Under the pieces are notes generated by a model, which had not been told where the DNA came from, searched no databases, and saw nothing but the letters and a program-made list of their open reading frames with translations. Made by a program: the position numbers and the translations under genes. Of a stretch of 64,000 nucleotides of DNA, positions 8,838 through 17,707 are shown one piece after another. The number at the start of each line of letters is the position of its first letter. Position 1 is the first letter of the stretch. The DNA lies in NCBI GenBank assembly GCA_963734625.1, contig CAVTHW010000018.1, positions 186,001-250,000 of the forward strand. The letters are read 5' to 3'. This DNA comes from CAVTHW01 sp963734625 (GTDB lineage: Bacteria > Acidobacteriota > Terriglobia > Bryobacterales > Bryobacteraceae).

Positions 8838-9077
8838 GAGCGATTACTTCAGCCTAAGGCTGGCCTGCGTAAGCAGGGGGGATGGGAGTTCAATTCTTGG
8901 GTCCAGCACTGCAAGTCCCGAAAGTACTTGTCGGGAGGACGTCGGCGACCTCGTCCCGCACCAACAAGACATCCGTTCCAATGTCGCCTCACCCCGATTG
9001 CTGCCCACTCCAGCGGTTCCTGAAGTCTGCCTTGGGCTTGCGGAGGGCGGCGGGTTCTTGAAAAAGGAGATTCTCAA
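8838..9077 (+). other. Long structured 5' leader of the TonB receptor mRNA
   Basis: About 240 nt separate the predicted transcription start from the GTG at 9078, with no supported gene. Small hairpins can be drawn: AGCC-TAA-GGCT (8851-8861), CCTGC-GTAA-GCAGG with a GNRA-type loop (8864-8877), and CCCGA/TCGGG (8917-8921 with 8931-8935). AAAAAGGAG gives the ribosome site just before 9078. The rest of the 8657-9077 intergenic region holds only the two promoters. Confidence 0.35.
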
Positions 9078-12000
9078 GTGAAGTCTGTCACACTCAGAAC
9101 ATTTGGAGTGATTGTGTGCCTCTTAGCGCTCCTGTGCGGGAGCGCTTTTTCCCAAACATCCAGCAACCTAATCGGGACTTTGACGGATCAGACCGGCGCG
9201 GTGGTCCCCAACGTCGAGGTTCAGTTGACGGATCAGGCGACGGGATCGGTCCGTAGCACAACTACGACGGCGAGCGGGATCTTCCGCTTCACGAATATGG
9301 CCCCCGGGAACTATACCGTGGCGGTGAAGGCCACGGGTTTCAAGTCGTATTCTCAGAAGGACATCGCCCTGGCGTCCAGCGATACACGCGATGTCGGACG
9401 CATCGCGCTGGAACTAGGCACCGTGACACAGGAAGTGTCGGTCACGGCGACGGCCCAGCAGGTGCAAGTGGCAAGCAGCGAGAAGTCCTCGCTGATTGAC
9501 GGCAACCAGCTCAACAACATCGCCCTGAAAGGCCGGGATTTGTTCGGTTTCCTGCAACTGATCCCTGGCATCACGGGCGCCACCGGGAGTGAGACCACGA
9601 CCACCGGTGTTCCGGGCACCGTTAACGGCGGAGGCACGAAGAACGTCACGGTGGACGGTGTCACCGTTTTGGACACCGGGTGTGACAACTGCGTGATCGA
9701 CTTCGAACCGAACATGGACTCCATCGGCGAGATCCGCGTGCTGACGGCCGGCTACCAGGCCGAATACGGCCGCAACTCGAGCGGCACCATCAGCATCGTC
9801 ACCAAGGGCGGCGGCCAGAGGTTCCGGGGGAGCCTGTGGTGGACCCTGCGGCGCGAGTACTTCAACGCCAACACCTTCTTCAACAACCGGGCCGGATCCC
9901 AGATCAATAAGACTACCGGTCTGTTGGAGCGCGTCACCCCCAAGCCCAAGTACCGCTATGACGTTTACGGGTTCAGCGCATCGGGCCCGGTTTTCATACC
10001 CAAGCTGTTCAACACCGACAAGAGGCGGGTGTTCTTCATGGTTTCGCAGGAGTGGACCAAACGGCTTCCCAACGCCAGCAACAACACTTATAGGGTGCCG
10101 ACGGCTCTGGAGCGGCTGGGCGACTTCTCGGCCAGCTACAACAACAGCGGGAAAGTGGTCCCAGTCATCAACCCCACGACGGGCGTGCAGTTTGCGGGGA
10201 ACAAGATCACCACGCCGGCCGACCCGACCGGACTGGCCATGCTCAACTTTCTGCCTTTGCCGAACCGCTGCGACGACCTGAACAACCTCGCCGTCTGCAA
10301 CTGGACGGAGCTAGCGGTCGACTATGCGAACGCCGGCACCAAGTACGGCCGGAACTACCGCACCATTGCCACCGGGCCGTACCCCCGGAAAAACACCATG
10401 GCGAGGTTTGACGGCTACCTGACGTCCAAGCTGAACGCCTACTACCGTTGGGGCAACGACTTCGACGACCAGGAGACCAGTTTCAACATAGAGCTCTTCT
10501 CGCCGAGCCAGAACGCCTGGCTCCCCTACTCGGAGAAGCACCCCAATCCGGGACACGGCCACGCCGTGGGCATCACCTACACCATCAGCCCCACCATCGT
10601 GAACGAGTTCCTGTTTGGGAAGAGTTGGAACTCCTGGAACTGGTACGTGACGAAAGAAGATCAGCTTGACCGGTCGAGGGTGAACAATCCGCCGCACTGG
10701 TACAGCGACACCGATCCCCAGTGGGACGATATTGCCAACCGGCCCGGCGGCAACGGTCAAGGGGCCTGGAACTTCGCGAAGTACGTCCCCGTCATGAGTT
10801 ATGGGGGCAACAGCATGACCCAGACGGGCTTCAGCCAGAGCCGGCCCTACACCAACTGGAACGACATCTACAGTTTCAGCGACAACGTTAGCATGGTGAT
10901 GGGGAAGCACAGCCTGAAGGCCGGCCTCTACTACGAGCGGACCGGTAAGATCCAGCAGGTGACCAACGGCTCCTACCTGGGGAACTATAACTTCGGTTAC
11001 GACTCCTCCTCCCCCGCGGAAACTGGGAACGGATACGCCAACGCCTACCTCGGGTTGGTGAACAACTATAGCGAGGGCCGCAGGGTTATCGGCGACTTCT
11101 GGTTTACGGGCATCGAGTTCTTCGTCCAGGATAGCTGGCGCGTGCACAAGCGGTTGACCCTGGAACTGGGTGTCCGCTTCTACTCAACGACGCCCCAGTC
11201 GGACCTGAACAAGGGCGCCGCTGCTTTCTTCCCTTCCACCTACGTCGCGGCCAAGGCGCCGCGGATTTACTATCCGGCCAAGCCGAACGATCCGCTCGTG
11301 AAGTCGTTCGCCAATCCGGCCCTGGCCACAGCGAAGACGGTGGCCTTGGACAAGGGGACTGGGCTGGCGAACTTCGCTTACCTGATCGGCAGCTACGTTC
11401 CCTATTCGGTGGGGGGCTACGCCGTCCAGCCGGACTACTACAACGGCATGCAGGTGGCCGACGGCACGAACCCCATCGCGCCGATGGGCATGTTCAAGTT
11501 CCCCAAGCTCGACTTCGGCCCGCGCGTGGGCTTCGCTTGGGACGTGTTCGGAACCGGCAATACCGCGATTCGCGGCGGCATTGGACGCTTCTTTAACAGC
11601 TTGGACGGCAACCAGTTCATGCCCATGACCGGGCAACCGCCAATTACCACGAGCTCGACGCTGCAATACGTGACCATCAACAGCCTGGTGGGAACGACGG
11701 GCGGATCGATCAACGTGACGTCTGCCGGCCGGAGCATCCTCGGCAACCAGCCGTACGAAGAGATGATGAACGGGAACATCGGCGTCCAGCAAAGCGTGGG
11801 CTTCGGCACGGTGGTTGACGTATCTTACGTGCCGGCCTTGCGGCGGCATATCATAGCGAGCCGGAACCTCAATGCGATTGCGATGTTCTCCCGATACGAT
11901 CCGGCCAACGTCGATCCGACAGTCGCCTATAACCCGACCTATAGCACCCCGTTCCTGGGGACCTATACGCCATCTCGCGCGCTGCCCGACAACTACTTCC

Positions 12001-12815
12001 GGATGAATTATCCGGGGTTGGGCAGCCTGAACCAGTACAACTTCACGAACAGCACCTACTACCACGGCTTGCAGGCGTCGATCCGGCGCTCGCACACGAG
12101 GGGCTTGTCGTATACCCTGGCCTACACCTGGTCGAGGACGATCTCCTACAGCTATTTCCAGGACTTCCCCGACAGCCGGGGCAAGACTCCGGGCGGCATG
12201 GCGCACGTCCTGGCAATCAGCTACGCCTACGATCTACCTAAGCTGGGCCAGAAGATCGGCAGCCCCGCGCTGGGCGCGATTCTCGACGGCTGGCAGCTTT
12301 CCGGCATCACCGCCGCCCAGACCGGCAGCCGGTTTACGCCCAGCTTCGGTTATACGGGGACCAGTTCGTCTCTGCCTGGTCCGGACCAGACCGGCTCGGC
12401 CGACGGCGCCTGGATCAACGTTCTGGGCGACCCCTACCTTCCCAAGGCCGAACGCACCTTCAACCGGAATTACAAGACTGAAATGTTCACGCCGCCGATG
12501 CCGTGCAGTTGGACCAACAAGAGCACTGCGTGCTTCGGCAATGCGGGACGCAACATTCTGACGGGTCCCGGATACAGCAACTGGGACATGACCTTGTCCA
12601 AGAACATTCCCATCAAGTACTTGGGCGAAGGACGCCAGCTCAAGTTCCAGGCCCAGGCCTACAACGTGTTCAACAGCACCCAGTTCAGTGGGGTGAGCAG
12701 CGGCCAAACCTACGAAATCTCCACTGGCAAGCTGCAAGCCGGTTCTTCTGCCGGCCGCTTCAGTGGGGCTCGCCAGGCGCGCCAGATGGCGTTTTCGCTG
12801 CGCATGGAGTTTTGA
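9078..12815 (+). CDS. TonB-dependent receptor with carboxypeptidase-regulatory domain
   Basis: The product has 1245 residues. A signal peptide (ends near GSAFSQ) is followed by a CarboxypepD_reg beta-sandwich (about 28-110: GTLTDQTGAVVPNVEVQLTD, FRFTNMAPGNYTVAVKATGF), a plug domain (about 130-245, with VTVDGVTVLD and GRNSSGTISIVTKGG) and a very large beta-barrel ending in a terminal Phe (FSLRMEF). This is the acidobacterial Oar-like receptor type that imports bulky ligands, often oligosaccharides, through the outer membrane with TonB energy. The start codon is GTG at 9078, with AAGGAG upstream. No SusD-like partner lies next to it, which is usual in this phylum. The divergent LacI regulator and the operator at its promoter suggest sugar-dependent control. 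Confidence 0.93.
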   Translation: MKSVTLRTFGVIVCLLALLCGSAFSQTSSNLIGTLTDQTGAVVPNVEVQLTDQATGSVRSTTTTASGIFRFTNMAPGNYTVAVKATGFKSYSQKDIALASSDTRDVGRIALELGTVTQEVSVTATAQQVQVASSEKSSLIDGNQLNNIALKGRDLFGFLQLIPGITGATGSETTTTGVPGTVNGGGTKNVTVDGVTVLDTGCDNCVIDFEPNMDSIGEIRVLTAGYQAEYGRNSSGTISIVTKGGGQRFRGSLWWTLRREYFNANTFFNNRAGSQINKTTGLLERVTPKPKYRYDVYGFSASGPVFIPKLFNTDKRRVFFMVSQEWTKRLPNASNNTYRVPTALERLGDFSASYNNSGKVVPVINPTTGVQFAGNKITTPADPTGLAMLNFLPLPNRCDDLNNLAVCNWTELAVDYANAGTKYGRNYRTIATGPYPRKNTMARFDGYLTSKLNAYYRWGNDFDDQETSFNIELFSPSQNAWLPYSEKHPNPGHGHAVGITYTISPTIVNEFLFGKSWNSWNWYVTKEDQLDRSRVNNPPHWYSDTDPQWDDIANRPGGNGQGAWNFAKYVPVMSYGGNSMTQTGFSQSRPYTNWNDIYSFSDNVSMVMGKHSLKAGLYYERTGKIQQVTNGSYLGNYNFGYDSSSPAETGNGYANAYLGLVNNYSEGRRVIGDFWFTGIEFFVQDSWRVHKRLTLELGVRFYSTTPQSDLNKGAAAFFPSTYVAAKAPRIYYPAKPNDPLVKSFANPALATAKTVALDKGTGLANFAYLIGSYVPYSVGGYAVQPDYYNGMQVADGTNPIAPMGMFKFPKLDFGPRVGFAWDVFGTGNTAIRGGIGRFFNSLDGNQFMPMTGQPPITTSSTLQYVTINSLVGTTGGSINVTSAGRSILGNQPYEEMMNGNIGVQQSVGFGTVVDVSYVPALRRHIIASRNLNAIAMFSRYDPANVDPTVAYNPTYSTPFLGTYTPSRALPDNYFRMNYPGLGSLNQYNFTNSTYYHGLQASIRRSHTRGLSYTLAYTWSRTISYSYFQDFPDSRGKTPGGMAHVLAISYAYDLPKLGQKIGSPALGAILDGWQLSGITAAQTGSRFTPSFGYTGTSSSLPGPDQTGSADGAWINVLGDPYLPKAERTFNRNYKTEMFTPPMPCSWTNKSTACFGNAGRNILTGPGYSNWDMTLSKNIPIKYLGEGRQLKFQAQAYNVFNSTQFSGVSSGQTYEISTGKLQAGSSAGRFSGARQARQMAFSLRMEF

Positions 12816-12891
12816 TGGCTTAGCGATGGGGGCGGCGCGGGGAGAAACCGCGCCGCCTCGGTTTCAACTTGATCATGAATTGGAGAAAGAT

Positions 12892-13407
12892 ATGAAAAGA
12901 ATTGTCGTGCTCATCGGGTTGATTCTGTGCTTGTCTTCGCTGGGCTTCTCGCAGCAAGGCGGACGGTTCTACGGCTTCATCGCCCCGGCGGGCCAGGTCC
13001 GGAGCGTGGGCTCCAGCCCGGCCCAGTTTGGCTTTGGCGCGGGCGGGATGTACCTCGGCTCCAGTGGTTTTGGCGCCGGCGCTGAGATCGCGGCCGTGGG
13101 GCCGAGGAAGCACGTTGACAACTCTAACAACTGGAACAAAGACGTCGTGGGCCTGTTCACGCTCAACGGCGTCAAGGCCTTCAAGCTGAGCAACGAAAAG
13201 GTGGAGCCGTTCGCCACGTCAGGCTATGGCCGTTCATTCATGCGCGGCGCCGGGGCGAACTGGTGGGAGATAGGCGGAGGAGTCAACTTCTGGTTCAACG
13301 AGAAGCTGGGATTTACGTTCGAGCTCCGCGACTACATCCGCCGCCAGGATAAGAACGACTGGTGGCAGTTTATTGCGCCCCGCTTCGGAATCACCTGGAG
13401 AGATTAA
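12892..13407 (+). CDS. Small outer-membrane beta-barrel protein
   Basis: The 171-residue product has a signal peptide (MKRIVVLIGLILCLSSLGFSQQ). Alternating polar/aromatic strands follow, for example GFGAGGMYLGSSGFGAGAEIAAVG, TSGYGRSFMRGAGANWW and GFTFELRDYIRR. Its end, RFGITWRD, fits an 8-stranded OmpA/OmpW-like barrel. The start at 12892 has TGGAGAAAG upstream. It lies 76 bp after the TonB receptor gene in the same direction and is probably co-transcribed with it. An intrinsic terminator follows at 13485. Its function is unknown; small barrels of this kind are often structural or help substrate passage. Confidence 0.75.
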   Translation: MKRIVVLIGLILCLSSLGFSQQGGRFYGFIAPAGQVRSVGSSPAQFGFGAGGMYLGSSGFGAGAEIAAVGPRKHVDNSNNWNKDVVGLFTLNGVKAFKLSNEKVEPFATSGYGRSFMRGAGANWWEIGGGVNFWFNEKLGFTFELRDYIRRQDKNDWWQFIAPRFGITWRD

Positions 13408-13484
13408 CCTGCTACTTTGGCTGGGGCGGGGACTCGCCTACCCACCCCAGTCTGCTTCTGGCGACAACGGCGTTGTCGCTGCGT

Positions 13485-13523
13485 GGGGCCGTTTGCGACG
13501 CACATCGTAAACGGCCCCTTTTT
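13485..13523 (+). terminator. Intrinsic terminator after the receptor/barrel operon
   Basis: Perfect arms GGGGCCGTTT (13485-13494) and AAACGGCCCC (13509-13518) are followed by five T residues (13519-13523). A second stem, GCGACAAC/GTTGTCGC, lies just upstream (13461-13479). The T-run ends only 14 bp before the start codon of the next oxidoreductase gene. Confidence 0.85.
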
Positions 13524-13537
13524 CTGAGGATGATTGC

Positions 13538-14987
13538 ATGAATACCGCTCGCAGGCAGTTCCTGGCAACGACGGGTGCTGCGTTTACCAGTTCAATATTT
13601 ACCGGACAGATTAAGGGCGCTAACGACCGCATCTCCTTGGGTTTTATCGGCGTCGGCGGCCGGGGCTTCCAGAATTTGAGATCCGCCATCAACGAGCCGA
13701 ACACCCAGATTTCGGCCGTCTGTGACGTTTACCAGGCGAATCTGGAGGTAGCGGCAACAGAGGCCGAAAGGAACGGCCACAAGCCCAAGTCCTTTGCGGA
13801 CTTTCGTGATGTTCTGGCCGACAAGTCCATCGATGCCGTGGTCATCTCCACGCCCGATCACTGGCACGCCCTTATGACCGTGGAGGCTTGCAAGGCGGGC
13901 AAGGACGTCTATGTCGAGAAGCCGGTGTGCACGTACGTCGACGAAGCGCCCAAGATGATTCAGGCCATGCAGAAGTACAAGCGCGTGGTCCAAGGCGGCA
14001 CGAACAGCCGCTCGTCCGGCCACATGCCGGCCATCCGCGAGATCGTCCAAAGCGGCCGGCTCGGCGTGATTGCTTCCGCTCACGTGCGCAACTTGGGACT
14101 GGAGTCTCCGGAAGGTATCGGCAACATGCCCGATGGCGCTCCGCCCCCAGGTCTGGACTGGAACATGTGGCTCGGGCCGGCGCAGCAGCGGGCATACAAC
14201 CAGAACCGCTTCTGGACGGTGACCGGCCCGTATGCATCCTTCCGTTTCTTTTGGGATTACGCCGGCGGACAGGAGACTGACAACGGTATTCACGTCGTCG
14301 ACCTCTTGCACATGGGATTCGGCGAGACGGCTCCCACATCCGTATCGGCCTATGGGAGTAAGACCTATCTCAAGGACGCGCGCGAGACCCCGGATACGAT
14401 CGTGGCTGTCTATCAGTACCCCGAGTTCATCATGGAGTACGAGATGCGCTACAGCTCCGCCTTCACGGGCGGAGTGAGCGATGCCATCCTGGTCCACGGC
14501 AGCAAGGCTACGCTGGCCTACGGCCGCGGCGCCTCGTACCGGATCTACCCGGAGAGGGAAGTGCAGACACGGGTCAGGGATTGGAAGCCCGGAGCTCCGA
14601 CCAGCAGTGAGTACGGAGGTAACACGCCGACACCGGCCGCGGGCCAAGGAGCAGCCCGAGGAGTCCCGGCTGCGTCAGCAGCCCGCCCGGGGCGGAACGG
14701 CGGGCCGCGGCGCCGCTCAACAGATGCCGCAAGCGTCCGAAGAGAAGACATTCCAGCCCACCTTCACGCACATGGGCAACTTCCTGGAGTGCATGCGCAC
14801 GCGTCAGAAACCCATCGCGGACCTGGAGTACTGCGCCCGCTCGTCGTGCACCGTCATTCTGGCCAACGTCGCCTATCGCGCCAAGGTTCGGGTGGACTTT
14901 GACTGGAGGACCTGGACTTCGCCCCAGAAGGAGGCGAAGGCCTTGATGGCTTACCGCTATCGCGCTCCTTGGAAGCTGGAGGTCTAG
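13538..14987 (+). CDS. Tat-exported Gfo/Idh/MocA oxidoreductase (paralogue B1), apparent frameshift
   Basis: The N-terminal ~370 residues are a clear Gfo/Idh/MocA enzyme. There is a Tat-like leader (ARRQFLATTGAAF), a Rossmann motif (GFIGVGGRGFQNL), TPDHWHALM and an EKP motif in DVYVEKPVC. The frame then reads into nonsense ending at 14902. The conserved C-terminus (GNFLECMRTRQKPIADLEYC and finally YRAPWKLEV at 14987) is encoded in the +1 frame. The intact paralogue at 20387 ends the same way (YRAPWKLEV). One extra base somewhere in the Gly/Ala/Pro linker, between about 14630 and 14735, explains this. It may be a sequencing error in a GC-rich run or a real mutation. The ribosome site TGAGGA lies right behind a terminator. 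Confidence 0.8.
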
Positions 14988-15039
14988 GGGATGTTTCAAC
15001 AGTGGTCCTTTCCGCTGGCGGTTACGCACATCAGAGCGA

Positions 15040-15073
15040 TTGACGAATCTGCGGTGATGTGGTAACGTTTGCA
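15040..15073 (+). promoter_or_regulatory. Promoter with LacI-type operator before paralogue A2
   Basis: TTGACG (15040-15045), a 17-bp spacer and TAACGT (15063-15068) form the promoter. TGGTAACGTTTGCA (15060-15073) covers the -10 and matches TGNAANCGNTTNCA at 9 of 10 fixed positions. The predicted start is about 95 nt before the ATG at 15171. The sequence from -35 to beyond the operator is nearly identical to 17648-17681. Confidence 0.65.
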
Positions 15074-15170
15074 TTGGAATTCGCGTCATTGTGTTGTCCA
15101 CAGGCATATATGATGGTTTTGGAGCCCGGCGGGGAAGCCGTGCGAGGCTGGTAGCGAGGAGATTTTAGAA

Positions 15171-16772
15171 ATGAGCAATGAGTTTTCCAGACGCTATTTT
15201 TTCTATGGAACTCTTTTGGCGGGGGCAGTTCCGAGGGGTGGTTTCGGCAGCGTCCCCTCGCTCACCGCCCTGGGTTTCAAAACGGTTCTTGACAAGCTGA
15301 ACATCGCGGGCATCGGCATCGGAGGCAGGGGCGCGCAGGACCTGGCCCCAATGGCCGTCAGCGAGAATATCGTGGCGCTTTGCGACGTGAACGAAACTTA
15401 CGCCACCAATGCGTTCAAGACCTACCCGAAGGCGAAAACCTACGCGGACTTCCGCCGGATGTTGGACGCGGAAACCAAGAACCTCGATGGAGTTGTGATC
15501 GGCACGCCCGACCACAGCCATACGCCCACGGCCCTGGCGGCCATGCAGCGCGGACTGCACGTCTATTGCGAGAAGCCGCTGACGCGCACGGTGTGGGAAG
15601 CGCGCCTGCTGCGGGACGCGGGCAATAAGTACAAGGTCGCCACCCAAATGGGCAACCAGGGGTACTCGCACGAAGGCACTCGCACGTGCGCTGAAATACT
15701 CTGGTCCGGCGATATCGGCAGCGTCAAGGAAGTGCATTCCTGGACCGGTTCGATTTATGGTGGCAGGGTCGATTTGAAGGGAGCGCCGCCGCCGGAAGAG
15801 CCGGTGCCGGCGGGTCTGAATTGGGATATATGGCTGGGCACCGCGGAAGCGCGCCCATATTACTCGGAGTTTTTCCGGCGGTGGCGCAATTTCATCGACT
15901 TTGGGACGGGCGGATCGCTCGGGGATTGGATTGTGCATTGCCTCGGTCCGGCGCATCTGGCGCTGCAACTGGATAAGGCGGCGCCCACCAGCGTGGAGTG
16001 CGTCGCGATCAACGATAAGAACCAGTGGATTTGGCCGTTGAGCGCGCACCTCCGGTACGAATTCCCGGCCCGTGGGGAGATGCCTCCGGTGACCATCAAC
16101 GTGTATCAGAACATGCGCGGCGACGTGAAGTACCCGGACGGCATGGCGGAAAACGAGCAACTCTTTCCGCCATCGAACAACCTGGCTGAAAGAGGCCGGC
16201 CCGCCCCGCCGGATCCCGGCAGGGGTAGGGGAGGGATGATGGGCGCTATGGCCGGCCGTGGAGCTGGACAGGCTGGCCGCGCGGGTGCGGCGGGCGCCGC
16301 GGGCGCTCGCGGTGGAGCTCCGGGCGCGGCGGGCGCTCCCGGTGGCGCGCCGGGAAGCCCTGGCGCGGCGATGGCAGCCCGAGGCAGCCTTCCGGTCGAC
16401 CGAACGCGCATTCCCGGCAACGGAACGTTGTTCGTCGGCGACAAGGGCTATATGGCTACCACTTCTCGCGGCGAGGGCGTCTGGCTGCTGCCGGCTTCCA
16501 GATGGAAGGAGTATCAGCTTCCTCCGCAGATCCTGCCACGCTCGGTGAACCATCAGCAGGACTGGGTGCGGGCCTGCAAAGGCGGCGCGCCAGGGTGCTC
16601 GAACTTCAACATCGCCGTTCCCTATATCGAGTGGCTGGTCCTCGGCGCCATCGCTCTGCGCGTTCCAGGCAAGCTGCTGTGGGACGCCAAGAACATGCGC
16701 TTCACGAACAACAACGAGGCCAACCAATACATCAGGCCCTATATCCGCAAGGGCTGGGAGCTGAAACTGTAG
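15171..16772 (+). CDS. Tat-exported Gfo/Idh/MocA-family oxidoreductase (paralogue A2)
   Basis: The 533-residue product is built like the protein at 1933: Tat leader SRRYFFYGTLLAGAVP, Rossmann motif IAGIGIGGRGAQDL, TPDHSHTP, EKP in HVYCEKPLTR, substrate domain, end IRKGWELKL. Long stretches are nearly identical in DNA to that gene, so one is a recent copy of the other. The main difference is a collagen-like Gly/Ala/Pro insert of about 55 residues near 345-405 (GAAGARGGAPGAAGAPGG and similar), longer than in the copy at 1933. The start has GAGGAG upstream. Predicted role: periplasmic oxidation of a sugar or glycoside, controlled by the LacI-type operator at its promoter. Confidence 0.9.
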   Translation: MSNEFSRRYFFYGTLLAGAVPRGGFGSVPSLTALGFKTVLDKLNIAGIGIGGRGAQDLAPMAVSENIVALCDVNETYATNAFKTYPKAKTYADFRRMLDAETKNLDGVVIGTPDHSHTPTALAAMQRGLHVYCEKPLTRTVWEARLLRDAGNKYKVATQMGNQGYSHEGTRTCAEILWSGDIGSVKEVHSWTGSIYGGRVDLKGAPPPEEPVPAGLNWDIWLGTAEARPYYSEFFRRWRNFIDFGTGGSLGDWIVHCLGPAHLALQLDKAAPTSVECVAINDKNQWIWPLSAHLRYEFPARGEMPPVTINVYQNMRGDVKYPDGMAENEQLFPPSNNLAERGRPAPPDPGRGRGGMMGAMAGRGAGQAGRAGAAGAAGARGGAPGAAGAPGGAPGSPGAAMAARGSLPVDRTRIPGNGTLFVGDKGYMATTSRGEGVWLLPASRWKEYQLPPQILPRSVNHQQDWVRACKGGAPGCSNFNIAVPYIEWLVLGAIALRVPGKLLWDAKNMRFTNNNEANQYIRPYIRKGWELKL

Positions 16773-17647
16773 GAGTCAACCGGCAGGAGCAGTTAGCATT
16801 CGTGGGCCGCCTGCCGCAATGGGCAGCTTCAGCCAGGTGCGCGCAACCGCTCCCATCAATGGGAAGCTCCAGAAAGGGAGAGGAGCCATGGGCTGGGCGG
16901 CTGGCCCGGACGCTGGGCATCTCCCGCCAGTTGAAGGACAGTGCTGGATTTTGGCGCCTTTGGCTTCTTTAACCGGCTCCGTCCGTGTTGCCGCAACGCC
17001 GCGCTCGACCCTTACAGGGAGTGTGGCGGTCACAGCGGGGAGGCTGCCTTTGCGGCTGACATGGAAAGCGCGGTACGCAGGGGTGCTCGCCTGTTTGACG
17101 CGTATGCTCCGCTGAGCGGCCTGAATCTCTGCCGGTGGGACGAGGCAGCAGAAGCCGACGGATTGTACAACGCGCGCGCCAGCGCGTATCTGCGGCCCTA
17201 TTGTCCGGCGCTGCGCGGATTCGACGCTCTGCGCCGGAACTTTCCGCGTCTCAACGTCATCCTTGAACCACGCGCTCCGCGTCTAAGAGTGATGAGGGCG
17301 AGGAGGCGCCGGTTGGGCATCCTGACGGTGCTCGGACAGGCCGCGTTCGCCGGCGCGGCGGCGAATTCAAGAGATCATCCGCACGGAACGGTCTTGGACG
17401 ACAATTCACCTAGTCGACGCAGGAATCGATACCGCGCTGGATGATGATTTGAGGCCTGTGCTGAACCCGCCCTTGATGACTTCACGCCTTCGCTACCATC
17501 CAACCGTATGGGGCTATCTCTACGGCCCTCTCACTCGTGGGGTCAAGTGATCCGCGTGCCCGTTCTTAGCCGCTCGCGACAGACACAGCAATCGGCCCCG
17601 TGTTATTGTGTCGTTTCGAATGAGAATCACCACAAGAATCAAGTCCA
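16773..17647. other. 875-bp gap without a confident gene; possible decayed coding DNA
   Basis: No intact gene with a start and ribosome site is supported here. Two stretches read like protein remnants in different + frames: about 17060-17300 (RRGARLFDAYAPLSGL and LRPYCPALRGFDALRRNF) and about 17370-17550 (EIIRTERSWTTIHLVDAGID and PTVWGYLYGPLTRGVK). I do not recognise a family. The 3' edge carries the promoter of the next gene. Confidence 0.3.
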
Positions 17648-17681
17648 TTGACGAATCGGCGGCGATATGGTAACGTTTGCA
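17648..17681 (+). promoter_or_regulatory. Promoter with LacI-type operator before paralogue A3
   Basis: TTGACG (17648-17653), 17 bp, TAACGT (17671-17676); TGGTAACGTTTGCA (17668-17681) covers the -10. It is identical in layout and almost identical in sequence to the promoter at 15040. The predicted leader is only about 25 nt, with GAGGAG before the ATG at 17708. Confidence 0.65.
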
Positions 17682-17707
17682 TTGGAATCGACGAGGAGAT
17701 CTTCAAA

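Noticed and set aside
10311..11147. Minus-strand frame of 278 codons inside the TonB receptor gene
   Set aside because: Antisense shadow of a high-GC gene with low-complexity Val/Gly-rich product; the receptor frame is clearly the coding one.
14630..14735. Programmed +1 frameshift in the oxidoreductase gene
   Set aside because: No slippery heptamer followed by a stop or stem of the usual kind; an indel in a GC-rich linker is simpler.
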